This document shows positions 35,470-46,492 of a stretch of 64,000 nt of DNA, piece by piece. The notes beneath the pieces were generated by a model that was not told where the DNA came from, ran no database searches, and saw nothing but the letters and a program-made list of their open reading frames with translations. This stretch comes from Bradyrhizobium barranii subsp. apii (GTDB lineage Bacteria > Pseudomonadota > Alphaproteobacteria > Rhizobiales > Xanthobacteraceae). Location of the stretch: the NCBI RefSeq assembly GCF_011516635.5, contig NZ_CP096255.1, positions 186,001 through 250,000 on the forward strand, in the 5' to 3' direction. The position numbers and the translations under genes were made by a program. How positions within the stretch are numbered: position 1 is the stretch's first letter; the number at the start of each line of letters is the position of its first letter.

Positions 35470-38400
35470 AGCTGCCGCGTCCCATTCCCGACGAGGTGCG
35501 TGCGCGGCAGGCGCGCGCGTCCGATCCGACTGCGTCGGCCTTCGTGTCGGCCAATGCCGGCTCGGGCAAGACCCATGTGCTGGCGCAGCGCGTGATCCGC
35601 CTGCTGCTGTCGGGCGTGCCGCCGGAAAAGATCCTCTGCATCACCTTCACCAAGGCCGCCGCCGCGAACATGGCCGAGCGCGTGTTCACGACGCTGGGAC
35701 ATTGGGTGACGCTTGACGATACCGGGCTCGATGCCGCGATCCGCGCGGTCGGCATCCCGCATCCGAGTGCAAAAATGCGCCGCGAAGCGCGAAAACTGTT
35801 TGCCTGCGCGCTGGAGACGCCTGGCGGATTGAAGGTGCAGACCATTCACGCGCTGTGCACCCGGCTGCTCCAGCAATTCCCGTTCGAGGCCAATGTGCCC
35901 GCGCGCTTTTCCGTCATCGACGAGCGCGACCAGACCGACATGATGGAGCGCGCCAATCTGAAGGTGCTGCTGGAAGCCGCGCGCGATCCGGAGACGGTCA
36001 CCGGCCGCGCGCTTTTGACGGCGATGGCAAGTGCCGCCGACGCCACGTTCAAAGAGGTCGTGCGCGAGGCTTGTCTCAGCCGCGACCATTTCATGGCCTG
36101 GACCGATGAAGCCGGCAACGCCGGGGCGGCGGCCGAGCAGATGGCGGCCGTGCTGGGCGTGACCGCGAGCGACCGCATCGAGGACGTCGAGATAGAGATT
36201 CTCGACGGTCCATATTTGCCGCGCGCGCGCTGGGACGACATCGCATTCGCGCTCGACGATGGGAACAAGACTGAAAGAGACCAAGCCGATTGCTTACGGT
36301 CAGCAAAGGTGTTCTCGGGGAGTGCGCAAGTTGATGTCTACCTTGGCGTTTTCCTGACTGATGACAAGAAGCAACCCCGCAAGACGTTGTTGACCAAGCA
36401 ATTTTGCAAGGATCATCCATCCGTCGCTCATCTGTTCGATAATGAGGCGCAGCGGCTCGAACCGCTGATCGAGAAGCGCCGCTCACTGACCGTGCGCGAT
36501 CGCAGCTCGGCCCTGCTGCACATCGCGACTGCCGCTGCCGCAAACTACCGCCGCGAGAAGCAGGAGCGCGGGCTGCTCGACTACGACGACCTCATCGACA
36601 AGACGCTGGCGATGCTGAACCGCGTCTCGTCGGGCTGGGTACACTACAAGCTCGATCGCGGCGTCGATCACGTGCTGATCGACGAGGCCCAGGATACCAG
36701 CCCGCGGCAGTGGGACATCGTCGCGCACATCATTTCGGAGTTCACCGCCGGCGAAGGCGCGCGTGAAGGGTTGAACCGCACCGTCTTTGCCGTCGGCGAC
36801 GAAAAGCAGTCGATCTTCTCCTTTCAGGGTGCCCAGCCCCGAGAATTCGACGCACGCCGGCGCGAGCTGCACCGCAAGTTCACCGCCGCCGGGCTGAAAT
36901 TCGATCCGGTCGCCTTCACCTATTCGTTCCGCTCGGGCGCGGCGATCCTGCACTCGGTCGACCACGTCTTCCGCGAGCCCCAGATCTACAAGAGCATCCA
37001 TTCGGTCGAGATCGGCCATCCCCTGCACAATGCGCTCGCCGATGCGGGCCCGAGCGTGATCGAGCTGTGGGATCTCGCCGAGCCCGATGACAGGCAGGAG
37101 ATCGAGGGCTGGCGCGCGCCGTTCGATGGCGTCGCCGCCACCAGCCCCGAGGTGAAGCTCGCCCGCCGCATCCAGACCGAGATCAAGCAACTGGTCGAGA
37201 GCGGCACGCTGACGGGACACGAAGGCGAGCGCCGGCCCTTACGTTATGGCGATATGCTGATCCTGGTGCGCCGGCGCGGCAATGCGTTCGACGCCGTGAT
37301 CCAGGCATTGAAGCACGCCAATGTTCCGGTCGCCGGCGCCGACCGGCTGAAGCTGACCGAGCACATCGCGATCATCGACCTGATGAATCTTTCGGACGCG
37401 CTACTGCTGCCGCAGGACGATCTCGCGCTCGCGGTTGCGCTGAAGAGCCCTCTGTTCGGGCTCGATGACGACGACCTGTTTCAGCTCGCCTGGGGCCGCA
37501 AGGGGTCGCTGCGCCGCGCGCTTGCCGAACATGCCGCCACAAGCGAGACGTTCGCCACGGCACTGCGGCGGCTTGAAGCCTGCGAGGCGCGGTCGCGCGA
37601 CGAGACTCCGTTCGCCTTCTACGCCTGGCTGCTCGGCGGCGACGGCGGACGCGCGCGGATCCTGCGCCGGCTCGGGCATGAGGCCAACGACGCGCTCGAC
37701 GAGTTCCTGGAGCTGGCGCTGAATTACGAGCGCAAGGCACCGGCCTCGCTGCAGGGTTTCATGGCCTGGCTGCGCTCGGCCGACACCGAGGTGAAGCGCG
37801 ACATGGAGATCTCGCGCGACGAGGTGCGGGTGATGACGGTGCACGGCGCCAAGGGCCTGGAAGCCTCCGTCGTGTTCATGGTCGACACGACATCATCGCC
37901 CGCGGATTCGCAGCGGGTCCGGCTGATCCACGTGCCGCACGGCAATGGCAGCGAGGTCGTGGTCTGGGCCGGGCGCAAGGCCGATGATCCCAAGCCCGTC
38001 GCCGACGCACGCAAGGCCATGATCGAGGAGACCGAGGACGAGTATCGCCGCCTGCTCTATGTCGCGATGACGCGCGCGGCCGATCGGCTGATCGTCGGCG
38101 GCTGCATGCCCGGCAACATGAAGACGGTCCGCAAGCTGAGCTGGTATGACCTCATCGACACCGGGCTCACCGGCTCGGGCCTGGACAAGCAGACGATCGA
38201 GACGCCGCTCGGCAAGGTGACCCGATTCGCCCGGCCGGAGGATGTCGGGGCGCTCGGCACGCCTGCGATGTCGGTGGATCAATCGATCGCATTGCCGGAC
38301 TGGCTGCGGACGCCGTTACCGCACGAGAGCGTCGATGACGATCCAGTGCGCCCCTCCGGCCAGTCGGCCGAGGACGGCCGTAGCGTGCGGTCAGGCGAAT

Positions 38401-38975
38401 CGGTGCAGTCGCGCGCGGTGGCGCTGCAGCGCGGCACGCTGGTGCACCGGCTGCTGCAATCCCTCCCCGACATCGCCCCCGAGCGCCGGCGCGAGGCCGC
38501 GCTTGGCTTCATGGCGCGCAACGCGCCCGACTGGACGGAGGCCGACCGGACCGCGCTGGCCGACAAGGTTCTCGCCCTGATCGCCGAACCACGCTTTGCC
38601 CCGGTGTTTGCCGCCGGCAGCCGTGCCGAGGTCTCGATCATCGGCCGATTGGACCGGCCGGGGCGGCCGCCAGCGCTGGTGTCGGGGCAGATTGACCGGC
38701 TGGTCGTCCGTCCGGACGAGGTTCTGATCGTCGATTTCAAGACCAATCAGGCGGCGCCCAAGAGCGCCGCGGAGGCGCCCGCCGCCTATGTCCGGCAGCT
38801 CGCGCTGTACCGGGCGGTGCTGGCCCGGCTTTATCCCCAAAAGCCGATCCGGGCCGTTCTGCTCTGGACCGAGGCCCTTGAATATATGGAGATTTCAGCC
38901 CCCGCGCTGGACGCGGCGCTGGCATCCCTTCATGTCGGCGTGAGCGTCCTTGACCCGGCAAGGAGCCGTTCATAG
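35463..38975 (+). CDS. addA: Double-strand break repair helicase AddA
   Basis: ATP-dependent 3'-5' helicase and nuclease subunit of AddAB, 1170 residues from ATG 35463 (MVKLPRPIPDEVRARQ). Walker A is SANAGSGKTHVL (29-40); the Walker B/motif II is LIDEAQDTSPRQWD. UvrD motifs (GDEKQSIFSFQGA, VMTVHGAKGLEAS, RLLYVAMTRAADRL) follow in order. The C-terminal nuclease has VLIVDFKTNQ. A patch at about 36261-36447 has visibly lower GC and unusual codons (AGA, TTA, TCA, CAA), described in findings. trxA follows on the same strand. Confidence 0.94.
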   Translation: MVKLPRPIPDEVRARQARASDPTASAFVSANAGSGKTHVLAQRVIRLLLSGVPPEKILCITFTKAAAANMAERVFTTLGHWVTLDDTGLDAAIRAVGIPHPSAKMRREARKLFACALETPGGLKVQTIHALCTRLLQQFPFEANVPARFSVIDERDQTDMMERANLKVLLEAARDPETVTGRALLTAMASAADATFKEVVREACLSRDHFMAWTDEAGNAGAAAEQMAAVLGVTASDRIEDVEIEILDGPYLPRARWDDIAFALDDGNKTERDQADCLRSAKVFSGSAQVDVYLGVFLTDDKKQPRKTLLTKQFCKDHPSVAHLFDNEAQRLEPLIEKRRSLTVRDRSSALLHIATAAAANYRREKQERGLLDYDDLIDKTLAMLNRVSSGWVHYKLDRGVDHVLIDEAQDTSPRQWDIVAHIISEFTAGEGAREGLNRTVFAVGDEKQSIFSFQGAQPREFDARRRELHRKFTAAGLKFDPVAFTYSFRSGAAILHSVDHVFREPQIYKSIHSVEIGHPLHNALADAGPSVIELWDLAEPDDRQEIEGWRAPFDGVAATSPEVKLARRIQTEIKQLVESGTLTGHEGERRPLRYGDMLILVRRRGNAFDAVIQALKHANVPVAGADRLKLTEHIAIIDLMNLSDALLLPQDDLALAVALKSPLFGLDDDDLFQLAWGRKGSLRRALAEHAATSETFATALRRLEACEARSRDETPFAFYAWLLGGDGGRARILRRLGHEANDALDEFLELALNYERKAPASLQGFMAWLRSADTEVKRDMEISRDEVRVMTVHGAKGLEASVVFMVDTTSSPADSQRVRLIHVPHGNGSEVVVWAGRKADDPKPVADARKAMIEETEDEYRRLLYVAMTRAADRLIVGGCMPGNMKTVRKLSWYDLIDTGLTGSGLDKQTIETPLGKVTRFARPEDVGALGTPAMSVDQSIALPDWLRTPLPHESVDDDPVRPSGQSAEDGRSVRSGESVQSRAVALQRGTLVHRLLQSLPDIAPERRREAALGFMARNAPDWTEADRTALADKVLALIAEPRFAPVFAAGSRAEVSIIGRLDRPGRPPALVSGQIDRLVVRPDEVLIVDFKTNQAAPKSAAEAPAAYVRQLALYRAVLARLYPQKPIRAVLLWTEALEYMEISAPALDAALASLHVGVSVLDPARSRS

Positions 38976-39044
38976 GTTGACGCCATGATCCCGGGCGCGA
39001 TTCCACGTCGCGCCGATTCTCTTTCAACCGTACGAGGTGCTCCA

Positions 39045-39365
39045 ATGGCCGTTGGCAAGGTTTCCGATACCGATTTCGAAGCCGAAGTGCTCAAGGCGAA
39101 CGGCCCTGTGGTCGTCGATTTCTGGGCCGAATGGTGCGGCCCCTGCCGCATGATCGCACCCGCCCTCGACGAGATCGCCGGCGCGATGGGCGACAAGGTC
39201 AAGATCGTCAAGCTCAACGTCGACGAGAGCCCGAAGACCGCGTCCAAGTATGGCGTGATGTCGATCCCGACGCTGATGATCTTCAAGGGCGGCGAGATGG
39301 CCTCCCGTCAGGTCGGCGCGGCGCCGAAGGCAAAGCTTCAGCAGTGGATCACGTCGGCGGTCTGA
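39045..39365 (+). CDS. trxA: Thioredoxin TrxA
   Basis: 106-residue cytoplasmic disulfide reductase with the classical active site WCGPC (Cys31, Cys34), the buried Asp25 and the cis-Pro in [12 protein letters not shown]. Starts at ATG 39045 with a GAGG-type site upstream; a longer frame from 38985 adds residues foreign to the family. It follows addA by about 70 bases and is ended by a strong terminator, closing the long plus-strand run that begins at ubiE. Confidence 0.95.
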   Translation: MAVGKVSDTDFEAEVLKANGPVVVDFWAEWCGPCRMIAPALDEIAGAMGDKVKIVKLNVDESPKTASKYGVMSIPTLMIFKGGEMASRQVGAAPKAKLQQWITSAV

Positions 39366-39396
39366 TCCGCGGCGCTCATAACTGAGAATTCTTCAA

Positions 39397-39427
39397 CGGC
39401 CGGCAACACGCCGGCCGTTTTATTTTT
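39397..39427 (+). terminator. Rho-independent terminator of trxA
   Basis: Perfect 8-bp stem CGGCCGGC (39397-39404) / GCCGGCCG (39410-39417), loop AACAC, followed by TTTTATTTTT. Confidence 0.94.
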
Positions 39428-39439
39428 GCTCGACGGCAA

Positions 39440-39868
39440 TCACGCCGATCTCGTTTCGGCGAGTTTGGCGAGACTGGCGAGAACATCGGGAAAGTCCGAC
39501 GCGACGGCCGGACCAATCTCGGACGCTTGCGGCCCTCGCGCGTCAACGGCGTAAGCGATGCGCGTGCGTCCTGCCCCAAGGGATTCGATGCGATGGGCGA
39601 CCTTGATGACGAGATCGCCGACCCGCGTTTCGTCGATGAAGCACGCGTTCTCGCGGACCTCGATCAGCTGCGAGCGCAGCGCCTCCTCGCCGGGAGGCTT
39701 CATCGTGAACCAGGTCCCGGCCGCAAATGGCCCGTCAATGTCGATCTGCTCGATACCTGCGTTCCAGGTTTTCCAACCCGGCACATCGCGGAAGATGCTC
39801 CAGATCGTCTCCGGGGCTGCCGATGTCTCGACCGCGTATTCGCTCCGCCAGACATTGTCGTCGTTCAT
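39440..39868 (-). CDS. SRPBCC-family protein (polyketide cyclase/START-like)
   Basis: 142-residue single-domain lipid- or hydrophobic-ligand-binding protein. The N-terminal strand-helix pattern (SEYAVETSAAPETIWSIFRDVPGWKTWNAGIEQIDIDGPF) and the following GTWFTMKPPG beta strands are typical of polyketide cyclase/START-like SRPBCC proteins. Its ligand is unknown. ATG 39868 is chosen because an AAAGAGGG stretch lies about eight bases upstream and the longer open frame has no family match. A 29-base imperfect palindrome precedes it, as expected for an ArsR- or MarR-type operator, but no such regulator is adjacent. Confidence 0.82.
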   Translation of the reverse strand: MNDDNVWRSEYAVETSAAPETIWSIFRDVPGWKTWNAGIEQIDIDGPFAAGTWFTMKPPGEEALRSQLIEVRENACFIDETRVGDLVIKVAHRIESLGAGRTRIAYAVDARGPQASEIGPAVASDFPDVLASLAKLAETRSA

Positions 39869-39886
39869 CGCACGCTGCCCTCTTTG

Positions 39887-39915
39887 ATAGGTACGCTCAT
39901 AATAAGCGCGCCTAT
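39887..39915. promoter_or_regulatory. Imperfect 29-bp palindrome upstream of SRPBCC gene, candidate operator
   Basis: ATAGGTACGCTCAT (39887-39900) and ATAAGCGCGCCTAT (39902-39915) are inverted with 11 of 14 matching positions around a central A. It lies 19 bases upstream of the SRPBCC start codon, AT-rich compared with its surroundings. Confidence 0.5.
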
Positions 39916-39947
39916 TAAGGAGTCGAGGCAACCGGGACGAAGTGCCC

Positions 39948-40688
39948 CTATCCGATCCACCCCGTCGCCAATGCATTCGCCAGCTCCGGCTGGCCATTGT
40001 GGCGCGCGAGTGCAGCCATCGCCTCGTGGTCATATGCGACGTGCCGGAACGTCACCTGCCATGCACTCCCGACAAGTTCGAGGATCGCGTAGCGCGCGTG
40101 CGGCGTGCCGGCTTCGACGACATGCGGGAACGGATGCACGTCGCGATAGCCGAGGCTGCCGACGCTGCCGGGATTGATGATCAGCCGGCCGTCGCGCAGC
40201 CGCACCGCGCGGGCAAGATGGGTGTGGGCGCAGAGGATCAGCGATTGCGTGACGCCTTGCACGAACTGCTCGATGCGGTCGAGCGGCGATAGCGCAACGG
40301 TGCCGTCGGGATGCACGGTATCGAGCCAATAGACTTCATCGTCATCGGGCGTCGCGTGACAGAGGAAGACCTGCTCGCGAAACACCCGCGTCATCGGCTG
40401 CGCGCGCAACCAGTCGAGCTGGGCGGCATTGAGCGCTTCGTAGGCGGGATGGTCCCACGAGCCCATCTTTTCCGGCGGGCGGTCGAGCAGGTAGCGGTCG
40501 TGATTGCCGAGCACGTGCACGGCGTCGAGCTGCATCAGGATCTCGATGGTCCGGCCGGCATCGAGCGGGCCGCTCAGCATGTCGCCGAGATTGACGATGT
40601 CGGCGATGCCCTGCGCGCGGATGTCGGCAAGCACCGCCTCCAGCGCGAGATGGTTCCCGTGAACGTCGGCGATCGCGGCAAAGCGCAT
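39948..40688 (-). CDS. Metallophosphoesterase (YfcE/phosphodiesterase-like)
   Basis: 246-residue calcineurin-like phosphoesterase. All metal-binding motifs are present in order: IADVHGN (Asp8, His10), NLGDMLSGP, LGNHDRY, LCHATPDDDEVYW and CAHTHL. The substrate is unknown; relatives cleave phosphodiesters or diadenosine tetraphosphate. The ATG at 40688 (MRFAAIADVHGN) is chosen since the frame upstream runs into a repeat. It is downstream of folC on the same strand but separated by a palindromic repeat. Confidence 0.88.
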   Translation of the reverse strand: MRFAAIADVHGNHLALEAVLADIRAQGIADIVNLGDMLSGPLDAGRTIEILMQLDAVHVLGNHDRYLLDRPPEKMGSWDHPAYEALNAAQLDWLRAQPMTRVFREQVFLCHATPDDDEVYWLDTVHPDGTVALSPLDRIEQFVQGVTQSLILCAHTHLARAVRLRDGRLIINPGSVGSLGYRDVHPFPHVVEAGTPHARYAILELVGSAWQVTFRHVAYDHEAMAALARHNGQPELANALATGWIG

Positions 40689-40694
40689 TGGTAG

Positions 40695-40850
40695 TCTCTC
40701 TTTCGTGCCCCGGACGCAGCGCAACGCTTCCCTCGCGATGCGAAGCATCGTCGAGTACGGTGCGCCGCAGAGCCGGGGCCCATGTGGCCTCTGGGTCCCG
40801 GCTCTGCGCAGCAACGCTTACGCGTTGCAGCGCGTCCGGGACAAGAGACT
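40695..40850. repeat. Palindromic repeat between folC and the phosphoesterase gene
   Basis: TCTCTTTCGTGCCCCGGACG and CGTCCGGGACAAGAGA are the outer inverted arms. Inner arms CGCAGAGCCGGGGCCCA and TGGGTCCCGGCTCTGCG pair. It belongs to the same family as 16929 and 32083. Confidence 0.8.
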
Positions 40851-42192
40851 ATGCAGGAGGCGTGCCGTTGATGCCCAGCACGTGGCCGGCAAGATAAAGC
40901 GAGCCGGTGATCAGGATGCGCGGTGGCACCTCGTAGGCGAGCTTCGCCAAGCCGCGCAGCGCGGCTTCGATGCCGGGCGCGGTCTCGACGCGCATGCCGA
41001 GGCTGCGCGCGGCATCCGCGAGGCGGTCGACCGGCATTGCATTTTCGGTGTCGGGGATCGGCACCGCGATGATATGACGGGTCAGGCCGGCGAAATTGGC
41101 GAGAAAACCTTGCGCGTCCTTGTTGGCCATCATGCCCGCGATCACGACCAGCGGCCGCGAGACCCGCTCTTCGAGATCGCCGAGCGCGGCTGCTGCAACG
41201 CGCCCGCCTTCGGCATTGTGGCCGCCGTCGAGCCAGATCTCCGAGCCCTGCGGTCCGAGCGCGAGCAGCTCGCCCGAGGTGATGCGCTGCATCCGCGCCG
41301 GCCATTCGGCGCCGACGATGCCTGCCTCGAAGGCCGCCTGATTGATCTTGAAAGCCGGAATCGCGCGCAGCGTCGCTATCGCAAGGCCGGCATTGTCGAA
41401 CTGGTGACGGCCGAACAGGCGCGGCGCCGCCAGATCCATCAGGCCGCGATCGTCGGAATAGACCAGGCGTCCATGCTCGACATTGACGTGCCAGCTTTCG
41501 TTCGCGGCGAACAGCGGCGCGCGCATGCGCCTGGCCTGCGCCTCGATCACGGCCACCGCTTCGCCCGTCTGCTCGGCGCAAATCACGGGCACGCCGCGCT
41601 TGATGATCGCCGCCTTCTCGCCGGCGATGGAGGTCAGCGTATCGCCGAGGAAATCCATGTGGTCCATGCTGATGGGCGTAATCACGCAGGCTGCCGGTGT
41701 GTCGACCACATTGGTCGAATCGAGCCGACCGCCGAGGCCGACCTCGAGCAGCACGACATCGGCAGGGTTCTGCGCGAACAGATGGAAGGCAGCCGCGGTC
41801 TTCAGCTCGAACACGGTCGCGGCTTCGCCGGCATTGACCCGCTCGACCTCTTCCAGCGCCGCGCGCAATTCATCGTCGCCGACGAGCACCCCGCCGCCGA
41901 CACGGCCCAGACGAAAACATTCGTTGATGCGGACGAGATAGGGCGAGGTGTAGGCGTGGACGCGCAGGCCGGCGGCCTCCAGCGTCGCGCGCAGATAAGC
42001 GAGCGTCGAGCCCTTGCCGTTGGTGCCGGCGATGTGGATCACCGGCGGTAGCTTGCGTTCAGGGTGGTCGAGCCGCTCAAGCAGCCGGTGCATCCGCTCG
42101 AGCCCGAGATCGATGCGCTTCTGATGCAGGGCCGACAGCCGCCCGATCAATTCACCGAGCGGCGGCTTTGCGCTGTCAGAGGACGCGTTCAC
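40849..42192 (-). CDS. folC: Bifunctional folylpolyglutamate/dihydrofolate synthase FolC
   Basis: ATP-dependent Mur-ligase-like enzyme that adds glutamate to dihydropteroate and then to reduced folates. 447 residues with the P-loop [16 protein letters not shown] (about 56-71), the [11 protein letters not shown] motif, the [16 protein letters not shown] motif and the C-terminal LDGGHN motif. Starts at GTG 42192, overlapping the accD stop by four bases (GTGA), so it is translationally coupled to accD, an arrangement seen in many Proteobacteria. Its 3' end reaches a palindromic repeat. Confidence 0.95.
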   Translation of the reverse strand: MNASSDSAKPPLGELIGRLSALHQKRIDLGLERMHRLLERLDHPERKLPPVIHIAGTNGKGSTLAYLRATLEAAGLRVHAYTSPYLVRINECFRLGRVGGGVLVGDDELRAALEEVERVNAGEAATVFELKTAAAFHLFAQNPADVVLLEVGLGGRLDSTNVVDTPAACVITPISMDHMDFLGDTLTSIAGEKAAIIKRGVPVICAEQTGEAVAVIEAQARRMRAPLFAANESWHVNVEHGRLVYSDDRGLMDLAAPRLFGRHQFDNAGLAIATLRAIPAFKINQAAFEAGIVGAEWPARMQRITSGELLALGPQGSEIWLDGGHNAEGGRVAAAALGDLEERVSRPLVVIAGMMANKDAQGFLANFAGLTRHIIAVPIPDTENAMPVDRLADAARSLGMRVETAPGIEAALRGLAKLAYEVPPRILITGSLYLAGHVLGINGTPPA

Positions 42193-43130
42193 GCGTGCGG
42201 CGCGGCCGGCGCCGTCTCGGCGGCCGAGACGATCTGCGCCGGACTGACGACCGGCTGCACCGATTTCGATGCGCCTTCCTGCGCCGGCGCCTTGGTCAGC
42301 AGGCGGCAGAGCCGCGCCAGGGTCGGGCGCAGTTCGTGACGATGCACGACCATGTCGACCATGCCGTGATCCTTCAGATATTCGGCACGCTGGAAGCCTT
42401 CCGGCAATTTCTCGCGGATGGTCTGCTCGATCACGCGCGCGCCGGCGAAACCGATCAGCGCGCCGGGCTCGGCGATCTGCACGTCACCCAACATCGCGTA
42501 GGACGCGGTGACGCCGCCGGTGGTCGGGTTGGTCAGCACGACGATGTAAGGCTGTTTTGCTTCACGCAGCATCTGCACGGCAACCGTGGTGCGCGGCATC
42601 TGCATCAGCGACAGGATGCCTTCCTGCATGCGCGCGCCGCCGGATGCGGCGAACACGATGAAGGGCGACTTCTTCTCGACCGCGAGCTCCAGCCCGCGCA
42701 CGATGGCTTCGCCCGCAGCCATGCCGAGCGAGCCGCCCATGAAATCGAAATCCTGCACGGCGACGACGACGGCGGCGCCTTCGAGCTTGCCATAGCCGAC
42801 CTTGATCGCGTCGTTCAGATTGGTGCGCGCGCGGGCATCCTTGATGCGGTCGACGTACTTTTTCTCGTCACGGAACTTGAGTGGATCGGGCGTGACGTCG
42901 GGCAGCGCAACGTCGTACCAGGTCTCGTTGTCGAAGATCGACTTCAGACGCGCCACCGCGCCCATGCGCATGTGGTAGTTCGAGCCGGGGATGACGAACT
43001 GGTTGGCCTCGACGTCCTTGTAGAACACGAGCTGTCCGGAATCCGGGCACTTGATCCACAGATTCTCCGGCGTCTCCCGCCGCAGCATGTTGCGGATCTT
43101 CGGCCGGACCACATTGGTAAGCCAGTTCAT
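42189..43130 (-). CDS. accD: Acetyl-CoA carboxylase carboxyltransferase beta subunit AccD, zinc ribbon lost
   Basis: Beta subunit of the carboxyltransferase that makes malonyl-CoA for fatty acid synthesis. 313 residues with crotonase-fold motifs ([57 protein letters not shown]). The N-terminal four-Cys zinc ribbon of E. coli AccD is degenerate: the first Cys (Cys28, WIKCPDSG) stays, while the other three positions are Ser, Ile and Ser (PDSG, VIPGS). I recall the same loss in other Rhizobiales. It lies between trpA and folC. Confidence 0.94.
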   Translation of the reverse strand: MNWLTNVVRPKIRNMLRRETPENLWIKCPDSGQLVFYKDVEANQFVIPGSNYHMRMGAVARLKSIFDNETWYDVALPDVTPDPLKFRDEKKYVDRIKDARARTNLNDAIKVGYGKLEGAAVVVAVQDFDFMGGSLGMAAGEAIVRGLELAVEKKSPFIVFAASGGARMQEGILSLMQMPRTTVAVQMLREAKQPYIVVLTNPTTGGVTASYAMLGDVQIAEPGALIGFAGARVIEQTIREKLPEGFQRAEYLKDHGMVDMVVHRHELRPTLARLCRLLTKAPAQEGASKSVQPVVSPAQIVSAAETAPAAPHA

Positions 43131-43242
43131 GGTTTGCTCCGATGTGCGGGCCCCGCGGAAGGGCCGCCTGAAGGATATATGGCGGGCGGGCCTCTGCCCG
43201 GCAAGCCGCCGTGTTCGCCCGCCCCCAAAGCGGAATTATGGC

Positions 43243-44075
43243 CTATTCGGCCGCAGCTTTCGCGCCCTTGACACCCTGGGCCAGGGCCGCCGTCAGCTCG
43301 GCCACGGCGTTAACGGTTTTGGCGGTCGCGCGACCCTCGGCATCGAGGCTGTTCTTGAGTGCATCGACCAGTGCCGTGCCGACCACCGAACCATCGGCCT
43401 TCTCGGCAATGGCGCGCGCCGCCTCTGGCGTGCGGATGCCAAAACCAACGCAGATCGGCAGCTTGGTATGCCGCTTGATGCGCGCGACAGCTTCACCGAC
43501 GGCATTCGCGTCCGCCGCCGCGGCACCGGTAATGCCGGCGATAGAGACGTAGTAGACAAAGCCTGATGTGTTCGCGAGCACCGCGGGCAGGCGCTTGTCG
43601 TCGGTGGTCGGGGTCGCGAGGCGAATGAAGTTCAGGCCCGCCTTCAGCGCGGGAATGCAGAGCTCGTCGTCTTCCTCCGGCGGCAAATCGACGATGATCA
43701 GGCCGTCAACGCCAGCCGTCTTGGCATCGGCCAAAAACTTGTCGACGCCGTAAATGTAGATCGGATTGTAATACCCCATCAGCACCAGCGGCGTGACGTT
43801 GTCGTCCTTGCGGAAGTCGCGCACCAGTTCCAGCGTCTTCTTCAACGTCATGCCGTTCTTGAGCGCGCGCAGACCTGCAGCCTGAATCGAGGGACCATCG
43901 GCCATCGGATCGGTGAAGGGAATGCCGAGTTCGATGACGTCGGCGCCTGCCTTGGGCAGCGCCTTGACGATATCGAGCGACGTCGCGAGATCGGGATCGC
44001 CGGCCATCACATAGGTGACGAAGGCCGAGCGGCCCGCTTTCTTCAGCTCGGCGAAACGGGTGTCGATACGCGTGG

Positions 44076-44079
<4 letters not shown>
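43243..44079 (-). CDS. trpA: Tryptophan synthase alpha subunit TrpA
   Basis: Cleaves indole-3-glycerol phosphate to indole, which is channelled to TrpB. 278 residues from GTG 44079 ([14 protein letters not shown]). The catalytic acids are Glu50 (VIELGIPF) and Asp61 ([10 protein letters not shown]). [14 protein letters not shown] forms the phosphate site. The GTG overlaps the trpB stop by four bases (GTGA). The open frame continues far upstream antisense-like through trpB, which is not coding. Confidence 0.95.
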
Positions 44080-45293
<1,214 letters not shown>

Positions 45294-45962
45294 CGAACGC
45301 TCAACTCTTGTACTTGCATCTTGGGTGGCGCGCGCAGCGCGAATGAAGGCCTTGATCATCTCGGGATCCTTGACGCCGGAGGCGCTCTCGACACCGGAGG
45401 AAACGTCGACGCCGCCGGCGCCCGTGACCCGAAGGGCCTCGGCGACGTTGTGGGCATCAAGTCCGCCCGAGACCATATACGGCAGCTTGAGTTCCAGGTT
45501 TTCGAGCAGATGCCAATCGAAGGCGGCGCCGAGGCCGCCGGGACGTGTCGCGTCCTTTGGCGCACGCGCGTCGAACAGGATGCGATCGGCAACCTCTGTG
45601 TAGCCAGGCAGCACGGCGAGATCGGCGGCGGTTGCGACCGGCACCGCTTTCATCACCGGGCGGCCGAACCGCTGCTTGATGTCGCGCAGGCGCGCGACGC
45701 TCTCCTTGCCATGGAGCTGAAGGATATCCGGCGACAGCGCGTCCATGATGTTGTCGAGCGTGGCGTCATCGGCATCGACCGTGAGCGCGACCTTGAGCGC
45801 GCGCCGCTTCACCTGGCGGCCGAGGTCGCGGCCAAGCTCCAGAGAGACGTGCCGCGGCGACGGCGGAAAGAACACGAACCCCACCATGTCGGCGCCGGCA
45901 TCGAGCGCTGTTTCGAGCGTCTCGCGCGTGGACAGGCCGCAGATTTTAACGAGCAGGGACAT
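45294..45962 (-). CDS. trpF: Phosphoribosylanthranilate isomerase TrpF (continuous with TrpB)
   Basis: Isomerises phosphoribosylanthranilate in tryptophan synthesis. 223 codons from ATG 45962 to the TrpB Met. The catalytic Cys8 (KICGLST), the QLHGKES strand, RILFDARAP and the Gly-rich phosphate site [10 protein letters not shown] are all present, so the domain is complete. After the last expected residues (RAARATQ) the frame continues through DASTRVERS straight into the TrpB Met, without a stop. lapA lies upstream on the same strand. Confidence 0.92.
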
Positions 45963-46028
45963 GGTCTCAAAGCAGGTGAAGGCCGCGGGTCTGCGGCCGG
46001 AAAACCGGGTTTTCGGTTGCGGCCGCTT

Positions 46029-46421
46029 CTACAACGTCGCGCGCTGCTTGTCTCGCCCGATGGGCCCGTAAAGGCCAACCCCGGAGGGAACGGGGAGGCG
46101 CTGGGGCTGGGGCTTCGCTGCGGCCGCCTGGGCCCGCAGATCGGCCAATTCGGTCCTGGCAGCCCGTGCCTCCGCATCATTCCGGCGCGCCGCGCGGCGC
46201 CAGCGCCGCTGGCCGAACCAGACAGCACAGCCGCCCGCGAGGACCCCGAGGGCCGCCACCAGGATGAGGAGCAGGAACAGCGGCAACGTCACCGAGAATG
46301 ACGGGTCGTTCGTAATGAAGGGATCGAATGAGACCGTGACGAAATGCCGGTTGGCGACGGCAAAGGTCACCAGGATCAGGCCTAACGGAATCACGATCAG
46401 CGCGGTCAGGAACTTTCGCAT
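46029..46421 (-). CDS. lapA: LapA-domain membrane protein
   Basis: 130-residue inner-membrane protein of the LapA/DUF1049 family. Two hydrophobic helices (about 4-23, FLTALIVIPLGLILVTFAVA; and about 45-68, PLFLLLILVAALGVLAGG) frame a short periplasmic loop NRHFVTVSFDPF. A cytoplasmic coiled-coil-like Arg/Ala tail follows. In E. coli, LapA/LapB take part in control of lipopolysaccharide synthesis; no lapB is adjacent here. The position between ihfB and trpF is conserved in Alphaproteobacteria. ATG 46421 is favoured over 46445. Confidence 0.85.
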   Translation of the reverse strand: MRKFLTALIVIPLGLILVTFAVANRHFVTVSFDPFITNDPSFSVTLPLFLLLILVAALGVLAGGCAVWFGQRRWRRAARRNDAEARAARTELADLRAQAAAAKPQPQRLPVPSGVGLYGPIGRDKQRATL

Positions 46422-46492
46422 CTCGCTTCGCTCGCCTTGAATCAAGCTTCCGGCCGCATCGCTCGCGACCGCGGAAAACCCTGACGCCGGTC

